Shown here piece after piece: positions 25,699 to 33,800 of a DNA stretch of 34,007 bases. This DNA is from Lysobacterales bacterium (GTDB lineage Bacteria > Pseudomonadota > Gammaproteobacteria > Xanthomonadales > SZUA-36), in contig WVWV01000044.1 in the NCBI GenBank assembly GCA_011773845.1, positions 48,996 to 83,002 on the forward strand. Direction: 5' to 3'. The stretch's first letter is position 1. The number at the start of each line of letters is the position of its first letter. The position numbers were made by a program, and so were the translations under genes. Under the pieces are notes generated by a model, which did no database searches, had not been told where the DNA came from, and saw nothing but the letters and a program-made list of their open reading frames with translations.

Positions 25699-27231
25699 AT
25701 GCGCGTTCCGCCCCGATCAGCTGCACTCGCCTGCCTGCTCGCCGTGTCCGGAATGGCGGCCACGGCGGCGGCGGGTCCCGTGGAGGTGGCCGAGCGCGTG
25801 CGGGATTGGCGCATGGCCCACGAGCAGCAGCTCGTGGATCGTTTTGCCGCCCTGTTGAGCATTCCGAACGTAGCCCGTGACCGGGCCCATATCCGACGCA
25901 ACGCGGAGCATATCGGCGACCTGCTGGAGGCCGCCGGCATGGAGGTGCGCCTGCTAGAGGTGGCCGATGCCAACCCGGCGGTGTTCGCCCAGCGGCTCGT
26001 GCCGGGCGCGGCGCGGACGGTAATGATCTACATCCACTATGACGGACAACCCGTCAACCCGGCGGACTGGGCCTCGGAACCCTGGACGCCGGTGCTGCGC
26101 ACCGACAGCGTGGAGAACGGCGGGCGGGAGGTGCCGATGCAGGGTCCGTTCGATCCCGAATGGCGGATTTTTGCGCGCTCCGCGGGCGACGACAAGGCGC
26201 CGATCATCGCCCTGCAGGGAGCGCTGCAGGCGCTGGCATGGGCTGGCCTGGAACCGACGGTGAACCTCAAGGTGTTCCTGGATGGCGAGGAGGAAGCCGG
26301 CTCGCCCAACCTGCGCCGCGTCCTCGAGACCCATGCCGAGGCACTGGCCGCCGACCTGTGGCTGTTCTGCGACGGGCCCATGCATCAGAGCCGCCGGCCA
26401 CAGCTGGTCTACGGCGTGCGCGGCAGTTATGGCCTCAATCTCACCGTGTACGGCGCCAACCGGCCGCTGCACAGCGGCCATTACGGCAACTGGGCGCCCA
26501 ACCCGATCCTGCTGCTGTCCGAGTTGCTGCTGAGCATGCGCGATAGCAGCGGCCAGGTGCTCATCGAGGGTTTCTACGACCAGGTGCGGGGCCTGTCCGC
26601 AGCCGAGCAGGCGGCCGTGGACGCCTCCCCGCGCATGGACGACCTGCTGAAGCTGGAACTGGGAATCGCACAGCCCGAAACCGGCGATCGCATCGAACAG
26701 GCCATTCTGCGCCCGGGCCTGAACCTGCGGGGCATCAGCTCCGGAGGCGTGGGCGCAGCCTCGCGCAACGCCATCCATCCGCACGCCACCGCATCCATCG
26801 GGCTCCGGCTGGTTCCCGACCAGACGCCCGCGCAGCTGAGCGCGGTCCTGGAACGACATGTCCGAGCCCAGGGCTTCCACATCCTGTCCGCCGAGCCGAC
26901 CCCCGCCGAGCGTGTCCGTTACCCGCGACTGGCCCGGTTGGACTGGTCCGGTTCGGGCGGTTATCCCGCCTACCGGGCACCTTTCGATCATCCACTGGCG
27001 CGCCAGGTTTCCGCCCTGCTCAACGAGCTTGCCGACGGCACCCTGATCCAGACGCCCACCATGGGCGGCAGCCTGCCCATCTACATCGTCGACGAAGTGC
27101 TCGCTACGCCCGTGCTGATCCTGCCGGTGGCCAACCACGACAACAACCAGCACGGCGCCAACGAGAACCTGCGCCTGCAGAACCTGTGGGATGCCATCGA
27201 AACCTACGCCGCGGTGCTGACCGGGCTGTAA
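25699..27231 (+). CDS. exported M20-family metallopeptidase
   Basis: This 510-residue zinc-type peptidase begins with a signal peptide (hydrophobic run about 8-20, Ala-rich cleavage site near 22-26), so it acts outside the cytoplasm. All expected metal ligands are visible: His113 and Asp115 in YIHYDGQPVN, Asp164 in AGDDK, the catalytic Glu197/Glu198 in DGEEEAGS, Asp225, and the late His in ANHDNNQHGANENL. It resembles carnosinase-like dipeptidases of the M20 family. The ATG at 25699 is chosen because GGAG lies ten bases upstream at 25685-25688; the ATG at 25690 would be one base from it. The gene is divergent from the kor operon and convergent with the next gene. Confidence 0.9.
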   Translation: MRVPPRSAALACLLAVSGMAATAAAGPVEVAERVRDWRMAHEQQLVDRFAALLSIPNVARDRAHIRRNAEHIGDLLEAAGMEVRLLEVADANPAVFAQRLVPGAARTVMIYIHYDGQPVNPADWASEPWTPVLRTDSVENGGREVPMQGPFDPEWRIFARSAGDDKAPIIALQGALQALAWAGLEPTVNLKVFLDGEEEAGSPNLRRVLETHAEALAADLWLFCDGPMHQSRRPQLVYGVRGSYGLNLTVYGANRPLHSGHYGNWAPNPILLLSELLLSMRDSSGQVLIEGFYDQVRGLSAAEQAAVDASPRMDDLLKLELGIAQPETGDRIEQAILRPGLNLRGISSGGVGAASRNAIHPHATASIGLRLVPDQTPAQLSAVLERHVRAQGFHILSAEPTPAERVRYPRLARLDWSGSGGYPAYRAPFDHPLARQVSALLNELADGTLIQTPTMGGSLPIYIVDEVLATPVLILPVANHDNNQHGANENLRLQNLWDAIETYAAVLTGL

Positions 27232-27275
27232 CACCGCCAGACCCGCGCGCAGGACGCGGCTGCCCGTAAGGCGGC

Positions 27276-28520
27276 TCAGAGCAACTGCTGCAACGCCTCC
27301 ACCAGCCGCCCCACCTCGTCCTCGCTGGTGTAATGCACGAAGGAGGCCCGCAACACGCCCTCCTCCGGCGCGATGCCCAGCGCTTCCACCAACCGCCAGG
27401 CGTAAAAATTGCCGCAGCCGACCCCCAGTTTGCGCTCGCCGAGACGAGCGGCCAGGGCGCCGGCGTCCTGCCCGGCCACGGTGAACGACACCGTCGGCGC
27501 CCGGTCGGCGGGGTCAGCGCGCCCGATCAGGCGCACATCGTCACGCCCGGCAAGGAACTCCAGCAGCGCCGGCAGCAGGTGGCGTTCGCGTGCCTGGAAC
27601 AGGTCGTGCACGCGGCGGGCCTTGTGCCGAGGCGGCGCCTCCGGCTCGTCGAAATGATGGTCGTGCACCAGCTCCAGGTAATCCATGACGCCGTTCACCG
27701 CAGCCACCTGGGCATGGTCCGGGCCGGCCGGCGTAAAGCGCGCGGTCGGCTTGCCCGCGTTGAAGAAATGCCCCTGGTTGGGCAGCGCCTCGTTCAGCGA
27801 ACGGCTGAGGTACATGGCACCCAGGTGCGGGCCATATACCTTGTACAGCGAGAAGAAGTAGATGTCCGCGCCCAGCGTGCCGAGATCCGGCAGGCCATGC
27901 GGACAGTAGGACACGCCATCCACGATGGCAATGGCGCCCGCGGCGTGGATGCGCTCCGCGATGTCCGCGACCGGGTGCATGCTGCCCACCACGTTGGAAC
28001 AGTGGGTGAAAGCCACCGCCCGCGTCCTTTCGCCGAGCAGCCCGTCCAGCCGCCCCGGGTCCAGCGCACCACTGTCGCCATCCACCGGCCACTCGCGGAT
28101 CACCACGCCCGCGGCTTCCAGCCAGCGCCACACGCCCACGTTGGCCTCGTGGTCCTGGTTGGTGACGATGATTTCGTCCCCCGCCTGCAGGTATTCGCGC
28201 AGCGCCTGCGCAATCACGTAACTGTTTTGCGAAGTCGACGGCCCGAAATGCAACTCGTCGCCGTCGACGCCGAGCCAGGCCGCCATGCGCTGGCGGGCGG
28301 CATCCATCAGTTCGCCCGCGCGCCGGGACGGCGCAAAGGCGTAGTAGGGCTGTACCTTGGTCTCCCGGTAATAACGATCGAGGTGTTCGATCACCTGCCC
28401 GCAGGCATAGGAACCGCCCGCATTCTCGAAATGGGCAAAGCCCTCGAGCGTCGGCTCGCGGAAAGCCGGGAACTGGCTGCGCACGAAGTGCAGGTCGAGC
28501 TCGGGCATGGCGCCGGTCAT
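27276..28520 (-). CDS. class V PLP aminotransferase, cysteine-desulfurase-like
   Basis: This protein of about 414 residues has the fold-type I plan: His124 for ring stacking in NQDHEANV, Asp201 in VDGVSY, and the Schiff-base Lys227 in FSLYKVYGPHLG. It belongs near the SufS/CsdA-like group, but the mobile loop Cys of true desulfurases is not obvious: a Cys lies in GVGCGNFYAW near the C-terminus, at a comparable place. Substrate and function are therefore open. The start is either the ATG at 28520 or that at 28508; neither has a clear ribosome site. It follows gabD after 44 bases and is probably co-transcribed. Confidence 0.8.
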   Translation of the reverse strand: MTGAMPELDLHFVRSQFPAFREPTLEGFAHFENAGGSYACGQVIEHLDRYYRETKVQPYYAFAPSRRAGELMDAARQRMAAWLGVDGDELHFGPSTSQNSYVIAQALREYLQAGDEIIVTNQDHEANVGVWRWLEAAGVVIREWPVDGDSGALDPGRLDGLLGERTRAVAFTHCSNVVGSMHPVADIAERIHAAGAIAIVDGVSYCPHGLPDLGTLGADIYFFSLYKVYGPHLGAMYLSRSLNEALPNQGHFFNAGKPTARFTPAGPDHAQVAAVNGVMDYLELVHDHHFDEPEAPPRHKARRVHDLFQARERHLLPALLEFLAGRDDVRLIGRADPADRAPTVSFTVAGQDAGALAARLGERKLGVGCGNFYAWRLVEALGIAPEEGVLRASFVHYTSEDEVGRLVEALQQLL

Positions 28521-28564
28521 GGCCCCGGGCCCCGCTCGGCTCGGCGATGGGGCCGGGCAGTCGC

Positions 28565-30049
28565 TCACGCCCCCAGGCCCGCCATGGTGATGTACTTGAT
28601 CTCGATGAACTCGTCGATGCCGTAACGGGATCCCTCGCGCCCGATGCCGGATTCCTTGACCCCGCCGAACGGCGCCACCTCGGTCGAAAGGATCCCGTCG
28701 TTGATGCACACCATCCCATACTCGAGTCCCTCGGCCACCCGCCACACGCGGCCCAGGTCACGGGCATAAAAGTACGAGGCGAGGCCGTACTCGGTGGCGT
28801 TGGCGAGTTCGATCACTTCCTGCTCGTCACCGAAGCGGAAAATGGGCGCCACGGGCCCGAAGATTTCCTCGGTGGCGAAGGCCATGTCGGCGGTGACGTC
28901 CCGGACCACGGTCGGCTGATAGAAATAACCTCCCAGCGCATGCCGCTCACCGCCCTCGACCACGCTGGCACCCTTGCCGAGCGCATCGTCCAGCAGGGTT
29001 TCCACCTTGTCCACCGCACTGGCGGAAATCAGCGGCCCGATGCTGACTCCTTCCTCCTCGCCCCGGCCCACTTTCAGCGCCCGCACGGCCGCCGTGAACC
29101 GCTCGACGAACGCCTCGTAGACCCCGTCCTGGACGTAAATGCGATTGGCGCACACGCAGGTCTGGCCGGCATTGCGGTACTTCGACAGGATCGCGCCCTG
29201 CACCGCGGCGTCGAGGTCGGCGTCGTCGAACACGATGAAGGGCGCGTTGCCGCCCAGCTCCATGGACACCTTCTTCACCGTGGAGGCACACTGGCGAATC
29301 AGCAGCTTGCCGATCTCGGTGGAGCCGGTGAAGGAGAATTTCCGTACCAGCGGACTCTCCGTGAGTTCCCTTCCGACCTCGGAGGAATGCCTGGTGGTGA
29401 GGACGTTGAAAACCCCCGCCGGGATACCGGCCTGCGCGGCCAGTTCGGCCAGGGCCAGCGCCGACAGCGGCGTTTCCGAGGCGGGCTTGATGACCACCGG
29501 GCAGCCGGCCGCCAGCGCCGGGCCGGCCTTGCGGGTGATCATCGCGTTGGGGAAATTCCACGGCGTGATCGCCGCGACCACGCCGACCGGCTGCTTGATC
29601 ACCACGATGCGGCGGTCCGGCAGGTGGGTCGGGATGACGTCGCCATAGACCCGCTTGCCTTCCTCGGCGAACCACTCGATGAACGAAGCGCCGTAGAGGA
29701 TCTCGCCGGCGGACTCCGCCAGCGGCTTGCCCTGCTCGGCGGTCATCAGCGCGGCCAGGTCGTCCTGGCTGGCCACCATCAACTCGAACCAGCGGCGCAG
29801 CAGTACAGCCCGCTGCTTGGCCGTTTTGCCCCGCCACTCGGCCCAGGCGGCATTGGCGGCCTCGATCGCGCGGCGCGTTTCCGCCACGCCCAGGTTCGGA
29901 ACCTCGGCCAGCACGGAACCGTCGGCCGGGTTGGTGACCGCGAACACGGCCCCGTCGTCGGCGTCCACCCATTCGCCGTCGATGTAGGCCTGGGTCCTGA
30001 ACAGGTCCGGGTTATCGAGTTTCAGCGCTGCCTGGGTCTTGTCCAACAT
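28565..30049 (-). CDS. gabD: succinate-semialdehyde dehydrogenase (NAD(P)+)
   Basis: This 494-residue aldehyde dehydrogenase oxidises succinate semialdehyde to succinate, the end of GABA degradation. Catalytic residues are present: Asn165 in TPWNFP, Lys187, Glu264 in MELGG, and Cys298 in GQTCVCANR. The second Cys two residues on (Cys300) is shared with GabD proteins. The overall match to E. coli GabD (482) is strong. The ATG at 30049 has GGTGG six bases before it. TTGACA at 30110-30105 is a perfect -35 box, but no good -10 stands 16-18 bases from it. No GABA aminotransferase is adjacent; the class V genes on either side are of another fold family and are not obvious substitutes. Confidence 0.9.
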   Translation of the reverse strand: MLDKTQAALKLDNPDLFRTQAYIDGEWVDADDGAVFAVTNPADGSVLAEVPNLGVAETRRAIEAANAAWAEWRGKTAKQRAVLLRRWFELMVASQDDLAALMTAEQGKPLAESAGEILYGASFIEWFAEEGKRVYGDVIPTHLPDRRIVVIKQPVGVVAAITPWNFPNAMITRKAGPALAAGCPVVIKPASETPLSALALAELAAQAGIPAGVFNVLTTRHSSEVGRELTESPLVRKFSFTGSTEIGKLLIRQCASTVKKVSMELGGNAPFIVFDDADLDAAVQGAILSKYRNAGQTCVCANRIYVQDGVYEAFVERFTAAVRALKVGRGEEEGVSIGPLISASAVDKVETLLDDALGKGASVVEGGERHALGGYFYQPTVVRDVTADMAFATEEIFGPVAPIFRFGDEQEVIELANATEYGLASYFYARDLGRVWRVAEGLEYGMVCINDGILSTEVAPFGGVKESGIGREGSRYGIDEFIEIKYITMAGLGA

Positions 30050-30104
30050 GTCGATCCACCATCGTCGTGCGCGAAGATCCTACGTTCAATCCTCGCGCCC
30101 CGCT

Positions 30105-30166
30105 TGTCAATGCTGGCGATCAATTAAGCGGGTCGAACCGCATCGACCCGGCTCAGGCGTTACAAT
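30105..30166. promoter_or_regulatory. divergent control region with a perfect 8-bp dyad
   Basis: CGGGTCGA (30129-30136) and TCGACCCG (30143-30150) are perfect arms around six bases. To its right is TACAAT (30161-30166), a good -10 for the plus-strand gene starting at 30190; the dyad then covers its -35 position. To its left is TTGACA (30110-30105), facing gabD. A regulator bound here could act on both genes. Confidence 0.5.
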
Positions 30167-30189
30167 GTGGTGGAGAATTCCGAAGGGCG

Positions 30190-31971
30190 ATGCCGGCGGT
30201 GCACACCCAGCACGACACATTCGATTTCCACTACCTGCGAGACCAGTTGATCGGGGCCGACGCGGCGATCTGCACGCCCTTCGGCGAACGCCTGATGGTC
30301 TACGCGGACTACACCGCCTCCGGGCGCTGCCTGAAGTTCATCGAGGATTACCTGCAGAACCTGCAGCGCATTTACGCCAACACCCATACCGAGGACGACA
30401 TCAGCGGTCGCTCCATGACGCGGCTGCTGGACGAGGCGGAAGCGCACATCAAGCGCTCCGTCAATGCGGGCCCCGGTGGCCGGCTGGTGGCCTGCGGGAC
30501 CGGGGCGACGGGCGCCATCGACAAGTTCCAGCAGATCATCGGCGTGGCGCTGCCCCCGGCGAGCCGGCAGAAGCTGGATGAACTGCTGGCCGGCTGCCTC
30601 GGCCACGAGCACCTGAACACCTTCCGGAATTTCATCCGGCGCCACGAGCCGGTGGTGTTCGTGGGCCCCTACGAGCACCATTCCAACGAAATCAGCTGGC
30701 GCCAGGGCCTGGCCACGGTGGTGCCGGTGGAACTGGCCGCCGACGGCGGCATCGACCTGCAGCACCTGGAACAGCTGCTGCAGGACCGCGCCTACCAGGG
30801 CCGCATGAGGATCGGCTCGTTTTCCGCCGCCTCCAACGTCACCGGGATGCGCTCACCGGTACACGAGATCGCCTGCCTGCTGCATCGCCACGACGCCATC
30901 GCCTGCTTCGACTACGCCGCCTGCGCACCCTATGTCGAAATCGACATGAACCCCGTCGGCCATCCGTTCGACGGCGACCCCTCGCTGGACGCGGTGTTCG
31001 TCTCCCCGCACAAGTTCCTCGGCGGGCCCGGCTCCAGCGGCATTCTGGTCTTCAACGAACGTCTCTACCACCGCGAACTGCCGCCCAGCGTCAGCGCCGG
31101 CGGGACAGTCGACTACGTGGGCCCGCGCGACCAGGATTTCATCCAGCACATCGAGGAACGGGAAAAGGCCGGCACCCCGGGTGTGCTGCAGACGCTGAAG
31201 GCGGCGCTGGCGTTCCAGGTCAAGGACCGCCTGACGGCGGACCGGATCGAAGCGGCCGAGGGCGCCATGCTGGAACGCGCCTTCGCACGCTGGTCGGCCC
31301 ATCCGAACATCGACATCCTCGGCAACCCGGACCCGGCCCGGCGCATCGGCATCGTCTCGTTCAACATCCGCGCGGGGGGCGCTCGCGTGCTGCACCCGAA
31401 ATTCGTCACCACGCTGCTGAACGACCTGTTCGGCATCCAGACGCGCGCCGGCTGTTCCTGCGCGGGGCCGTACGGCCACCGCCTGCTGGGCATTGACGAT
31501 GCCACCTCCGAGCGTTATCGCGAATGGATCGCCCGCGGCTACTCGGGGATCAAGCCGGGCTGGTGCCGCGTGAGCTTCAACTACGTGATGGACGAGCTCG
31601 AATTCGCTTACATCCTCGATGCGGTGGAATTCGCCGCCGACCACGCCCACCATTTCCTGTCCGGTTACGACTTCGACATCCACACCGGCGCCTGGCAGCA
31701 CCGGGAGAATCCCGTGGAGCTGGAGCGGTTCGCGCTGGATGCGGCGCTGGGCTACGAGGGGCCCTGCTGCACTTCCCTGGCGCTGGATGAACGGCGTGCG
31801 GCCTACGGCCGAGCGCTCGACGAGGCCCGGCAGGCATCCGCGGCGCTGGCCAAGGGCCCGGCGGCGGCACTGGTCGAGCTGGAGGGCGCGCTGGGTGCGC
31901 TACAGTTTTTTCCCCTGCCCGAACTCAGCCTTGGCGAGCAGTCGCAGGGTCTGGCCCGGCGCTCGGCCTGA
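30190..31971 (+). CDS. long class V PLP enzyme, cysteine-desulfurase-like
   Basis: This 593-residue protein keeps the desulfurase core: GTGATGAIDKFQQ near 103-115, His163 in YEHHSNE, Asp241 in CFDYAACAPY, the PLP Lys275 in SPHKFLGGPG, and a Cys-bearing loop TRAGCSCAGPYGH (Cys422, Cys424) where SufS-like enzymes carry their catalytic Cys. It is about 180 residues longer than SufS, mainly through insertions and a C-terminal extension after residue 500. Persulfide formation from cysteine is plausible but unproven. The ATG at 30190 is chosen because conserved sequence begins soon after it and an AGGG lies just upstream, though close. It converges on lbpA with 30 bases between stops and no terminator. 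Confidence 0.83.
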   Translation: MPAVHTQHDTFDFHYLRDQLIGADAAICTPFGERLMVYADYTASGRCLKFIEDYLQNLQRIYANTHTEDDISGRSMTRLLDEAEAHIKRSVNAGPGGRLVACGTGATGAIDKFQQIIGVALPPASRQKLDELLAGCLGHEHLNTFRNFIRRHEPVVFVGPYEHHSNEISWRQGLATVVPVELAADGGIDLQHLEQLLQDRAYQGRMRIGSFSAASNVTGMRSPVHEIACLLHRHDAIACFDYAACAPYVEIDMNPVGHPFDGDPSLDAVFVSPHKFLGGPGSSGILVFNERLYHRELPPSVSAGGTVDYVGPRDQDFIQHIEEREKAGTPGVLQTLKAALAFQVKDRLTADRIEAAEGAMLERAFARWSAHPNIDILGNPDPARRIGIVSFNIRAGGARVLHPKFVTTLLNDLFGIQTRAGCSCAGPYGHRLLGIDDATSERYREWIARGYSGIKPGWCRVSFNYVMDELEFAYILDAVEFAADHAHHFLSGYDFDIHTGAWQHRENPVELERFALDAALGYEGPCCTSLALDERRAAYGRALDEARQASAALAKGPAAALVELEGALGALQFFPLPELSLGEQSQGLARRSA

Positions 31972-32001
31972 GCCGGGCCACCCGCCCCGATCACTGGAAT
32001 C

Positions 32002-32439
32002 TCAGGCGCAGCCCGCGAAGCCTTCGGCCTCCATCTTGGCCTCATAGGGCCCCGCCACCTCGGAACCGACGACCAGGGTGGGCTTGACGGCGCCCCAGTC
32101 CTCCGGCCTGAGAATCACCATCCAGGCGGCGTAGGGGTCGTCGTTGGCGAGATTGGGCTGGTTCACCAGTTCCTGGTTGACCTCGATCACTTCACCGGCG
32201 GCGGCGGACTTCGCGGGCCCCACCCACTTGCCGGATTCCACGGTGGCGCAGGACTTCCCGGCGCGCACCGACCGGCCGACCTTCTTGGGCGTGAATGCCA
32301 CCAGCTGGCCCGCCATGGCAGTGGCGATGGTGGTCATGCCGATCTTGACATTGCCGTCGCCGGTTTCCTGGAACCAGGTATGGTTCTCGACGTCGTAGAG
32401 CAGTTCATCGGGTAAATGGCATCCGCGTACAGTTGGCAT
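32002..32439 (-). CDS. lbpA: lipoate-binding protein LbpA (GcvH-like) of the sHdr system
   Basis: This 145-residue protein has the glycine-cleavage H fold and the lipoylation lysine at 71 in ATVESGKWVGP, aligned with ESVKAA of GcvH. It lies at the end of an hdr-type operon, not with gcvT/gcvP, which fits LbpA, the lipoyl carrier of the sulfur-oxidising heterodisulfide-reductase-like pathway. Cysteines at 7, 64 and 144 are additional to what H-protein needs. The ATG at 32439 has GGGAG nine bases upstream, and the previous gene ends 24 bases away. The dedicated lipoate ligases or assembly genes are not in this window. Confidence 0.85.
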   Translation of the reverse strand: MPTVRGCHLPDELLYDVENHTWFQETGDGNVKIGMTTIATAMAGQLVAFTPKKVGRSVRAGKSCATVESGKWVGPAKSAAAGEVIEVNQELVNQPNLANDDPYAAWMVILRPEDWGAVKPTLVVGSEVAGPYEAKMEAEGFAGCA

Positions 32440-32463
32440 GATTTCAATCTCCCTCGCGCATGT

Positions 32464-32868
32464 TCACGCTTCGGCGCGCAATGGCCTCGATGAGCAGCAG
32501 AACTCACCCAGTCCTGCCGTCTGCAGCTTGCCGCTGATGAACAGGAACAGGTGATTGGCGATCAGTGCCATCATGCGCTTGCGCCGCGCCGTGTCCGGAT
32601 GATCCGGTTGCATGGTGATCAGGTTGTAATGGTAGACCAGTTCGCGACAGGTCTCGCGGCAGGCGTTGAAACTCGGCTCCCCGGCAGCCCCCTGACGGTG
32701 CAGGGCCAGGATTCGAAAACCTTCGCGCCGCTCATCGAGCGGCTGCCGACCGTGGGCCTGCAACCAATGCTCCAGGACCTGCTCGCCGAGCTCCAGCAGT
32801 TCGCCGGCCTCCCCCTCGCCCGCAGTGAGGGTATCGAGGCGCGCGCCGATGTCCGCCAGGGTGCTCAC
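32464..32868 (-). CDS. uncharacterised protein within the sHdr operon
   Basis: I do not recognise this 134-residue protein. It starts at a GTG (32868) that overlaps the hdrB stop by GTGA, so it is coupled to hdrB; 24 bases later lbpA begins. It is predicted to be all-helical and soluble, with leucine-rich helices at 10-40 and 95-120. Its cysteines come in pairs: Cys70 and Cys74 in NACRETC, and Cys124-Cys125 near the end, which could bind metal or take part in thiol chemistry. A small hypothetical gene is known between hdrA and hdrC2 in other sHdr clusters; this could be the same gene moved, or another one. Confidence 0.75.
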   Translation of the reverse strand: MSTLADIGARLDTLTAGEGEAGELLELGEQVLEHWLQAHGRQPLDERREGFRILALHRQGAAGEPSFNACRETCRELVYHYNLITMQPDHPDTARRKRMMALIANHLFLFISGKLQTAGLGEFCCSSRPLRAEA

Positions 32869-33800
32869 GCGAGGCCCCGCTCCTTCAGGAAGCCCATGGA
32901 ATCGGAAATGTTTTCCTGTACGCCCACCTTGCGGGGTTTCAGGCCCAGGGCCAGGCCGAGCAGCTGGGTGAAATAGAGGATCTTGACATCGGTTTTGATG
33001 CCGAGGCGTTTCTCGGCACGAATCTGGTGCATCTCCAGCCCGCTGTGGCAGGTCGGGCACTCGGTGGCGATCACTTCCGCGCCGGCGGCCTCCGCCGCCT
33101 GCAGGATATTCGCAACAAGCCGTGTCGAGGTGTCGCTGTCGGACAGCGTATGCGCTCCGCCGCAACAAGCCGTCTTGAGCGGGAAGTCGACGTTCTCGGC
33201 ACCGGCGGCCGCCAGCAGATCGTCCATGAAATGCGGCTTGGAGGTCGATTCGCTGCCGGGCCCGGAATCTTTTTCGGGAAAGATATGGCGCGGACGCGTG
33301 TACATACACCCATAATAGTTGGCGATGCGCATCCCCTGCAGGGAATTGCGGACCCGCTCCCGCAAGCCGTCCTCGCCGATGGCCTGCTTGATCCAGTCCA
33401 GGGCGTGGATGGTTTCCACCTGTCCGGCCTGGTAGGCGGTATGGCCGGCCTTTTCCGACAGCCGGCCGACCACGTCCCGTGAGTCGGCATCGTGCTGCAG
33501 GTCATACTCCGCCTTCTTGAGGTTGTGGTAACAACCGTTGCAAGGCGCCATCACGACTTCCTGGCCCATCTCGTTGGCGGCCATGGACATCACGCGGGAC
33601 GACAGGTAGGTCTGCAGCTTCGGGTCGATGTTCTTGACCTCCATCGCCCCGCAGCAATTCCAGTTCTTGACGTCCTTCAGCTTCAGCCCGAGGGCCTTGC
33701 CGAGGGCGCGCGTGGAGCGGTTGTACGCATGCCCGCTGCCTTCCAGCGCACAGCCGGGGTAGTAGGCCACTTCCCGATACCTGGATTTCGTGTCAGTCAT
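32865..33800 (-). CDS. hdrB: HdrB-like subunit of the sulfur-oxidising Hdr complex
   Basis: This 311-residue protein carries two complete CCG domains: Cys17, Cys49-50, Cys87 and Cys90, and Cys165, Cys212-213, Cys248 and Cys251. In HdrB these bind non-cubane [4Fe-4S] clusters, the site of disulfide or persulfide chemistry. The ATG at 33800 overlaps the preceding gene by eight bases. As the following genes include lbpA, this is most likely the second HdrB copy (HdrB2) of an sHdr complex in the cytoplasm; by itself the sequence cannot separate HdrB1 from HdrB2. Confidence 0.88.
   Translation of the reverse strand: MTDTKSRYREVAYYPGCALEGSGHAYNRSTRALGKALGLKLKDVKNWNCCGAMEVKNIDPKLQTYLSSRVMSMAANEMGQEVVMAPCNGCYHNLKKAEYDLQHDADSRDVVGRLSEKAGHTAYQAGQVETIHALDWIKQAIGEDGLRERVRNSLQGMRIANYYGCMYTRPRHIFPEKDSGPGSESTSKPHFMDDLLAAAGAENVDFPLKTACCGGAHTLSDSDTSTRLVANILQAAEAAGAEVIATECPTCHSGLEMHQIRAEKRLGIKTDVKILYFTQLLGLALGLKPRKVGVQENISDSMGFLKERGLA

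Noticed and set aside
28547-30127. 526-codon plus-strand frame opposite gabD
   Set aside because: Antisense to a well-supported gabD; its composition is that of a shadow frame.
32002-32439. Glycine-cleavage H protein proper
   Set aside because: No gcvT or gcvP neighbour, the operon is hdr-type, and the residues around the lipoyl lysine differ from standard GcvH; LbpA fits better.
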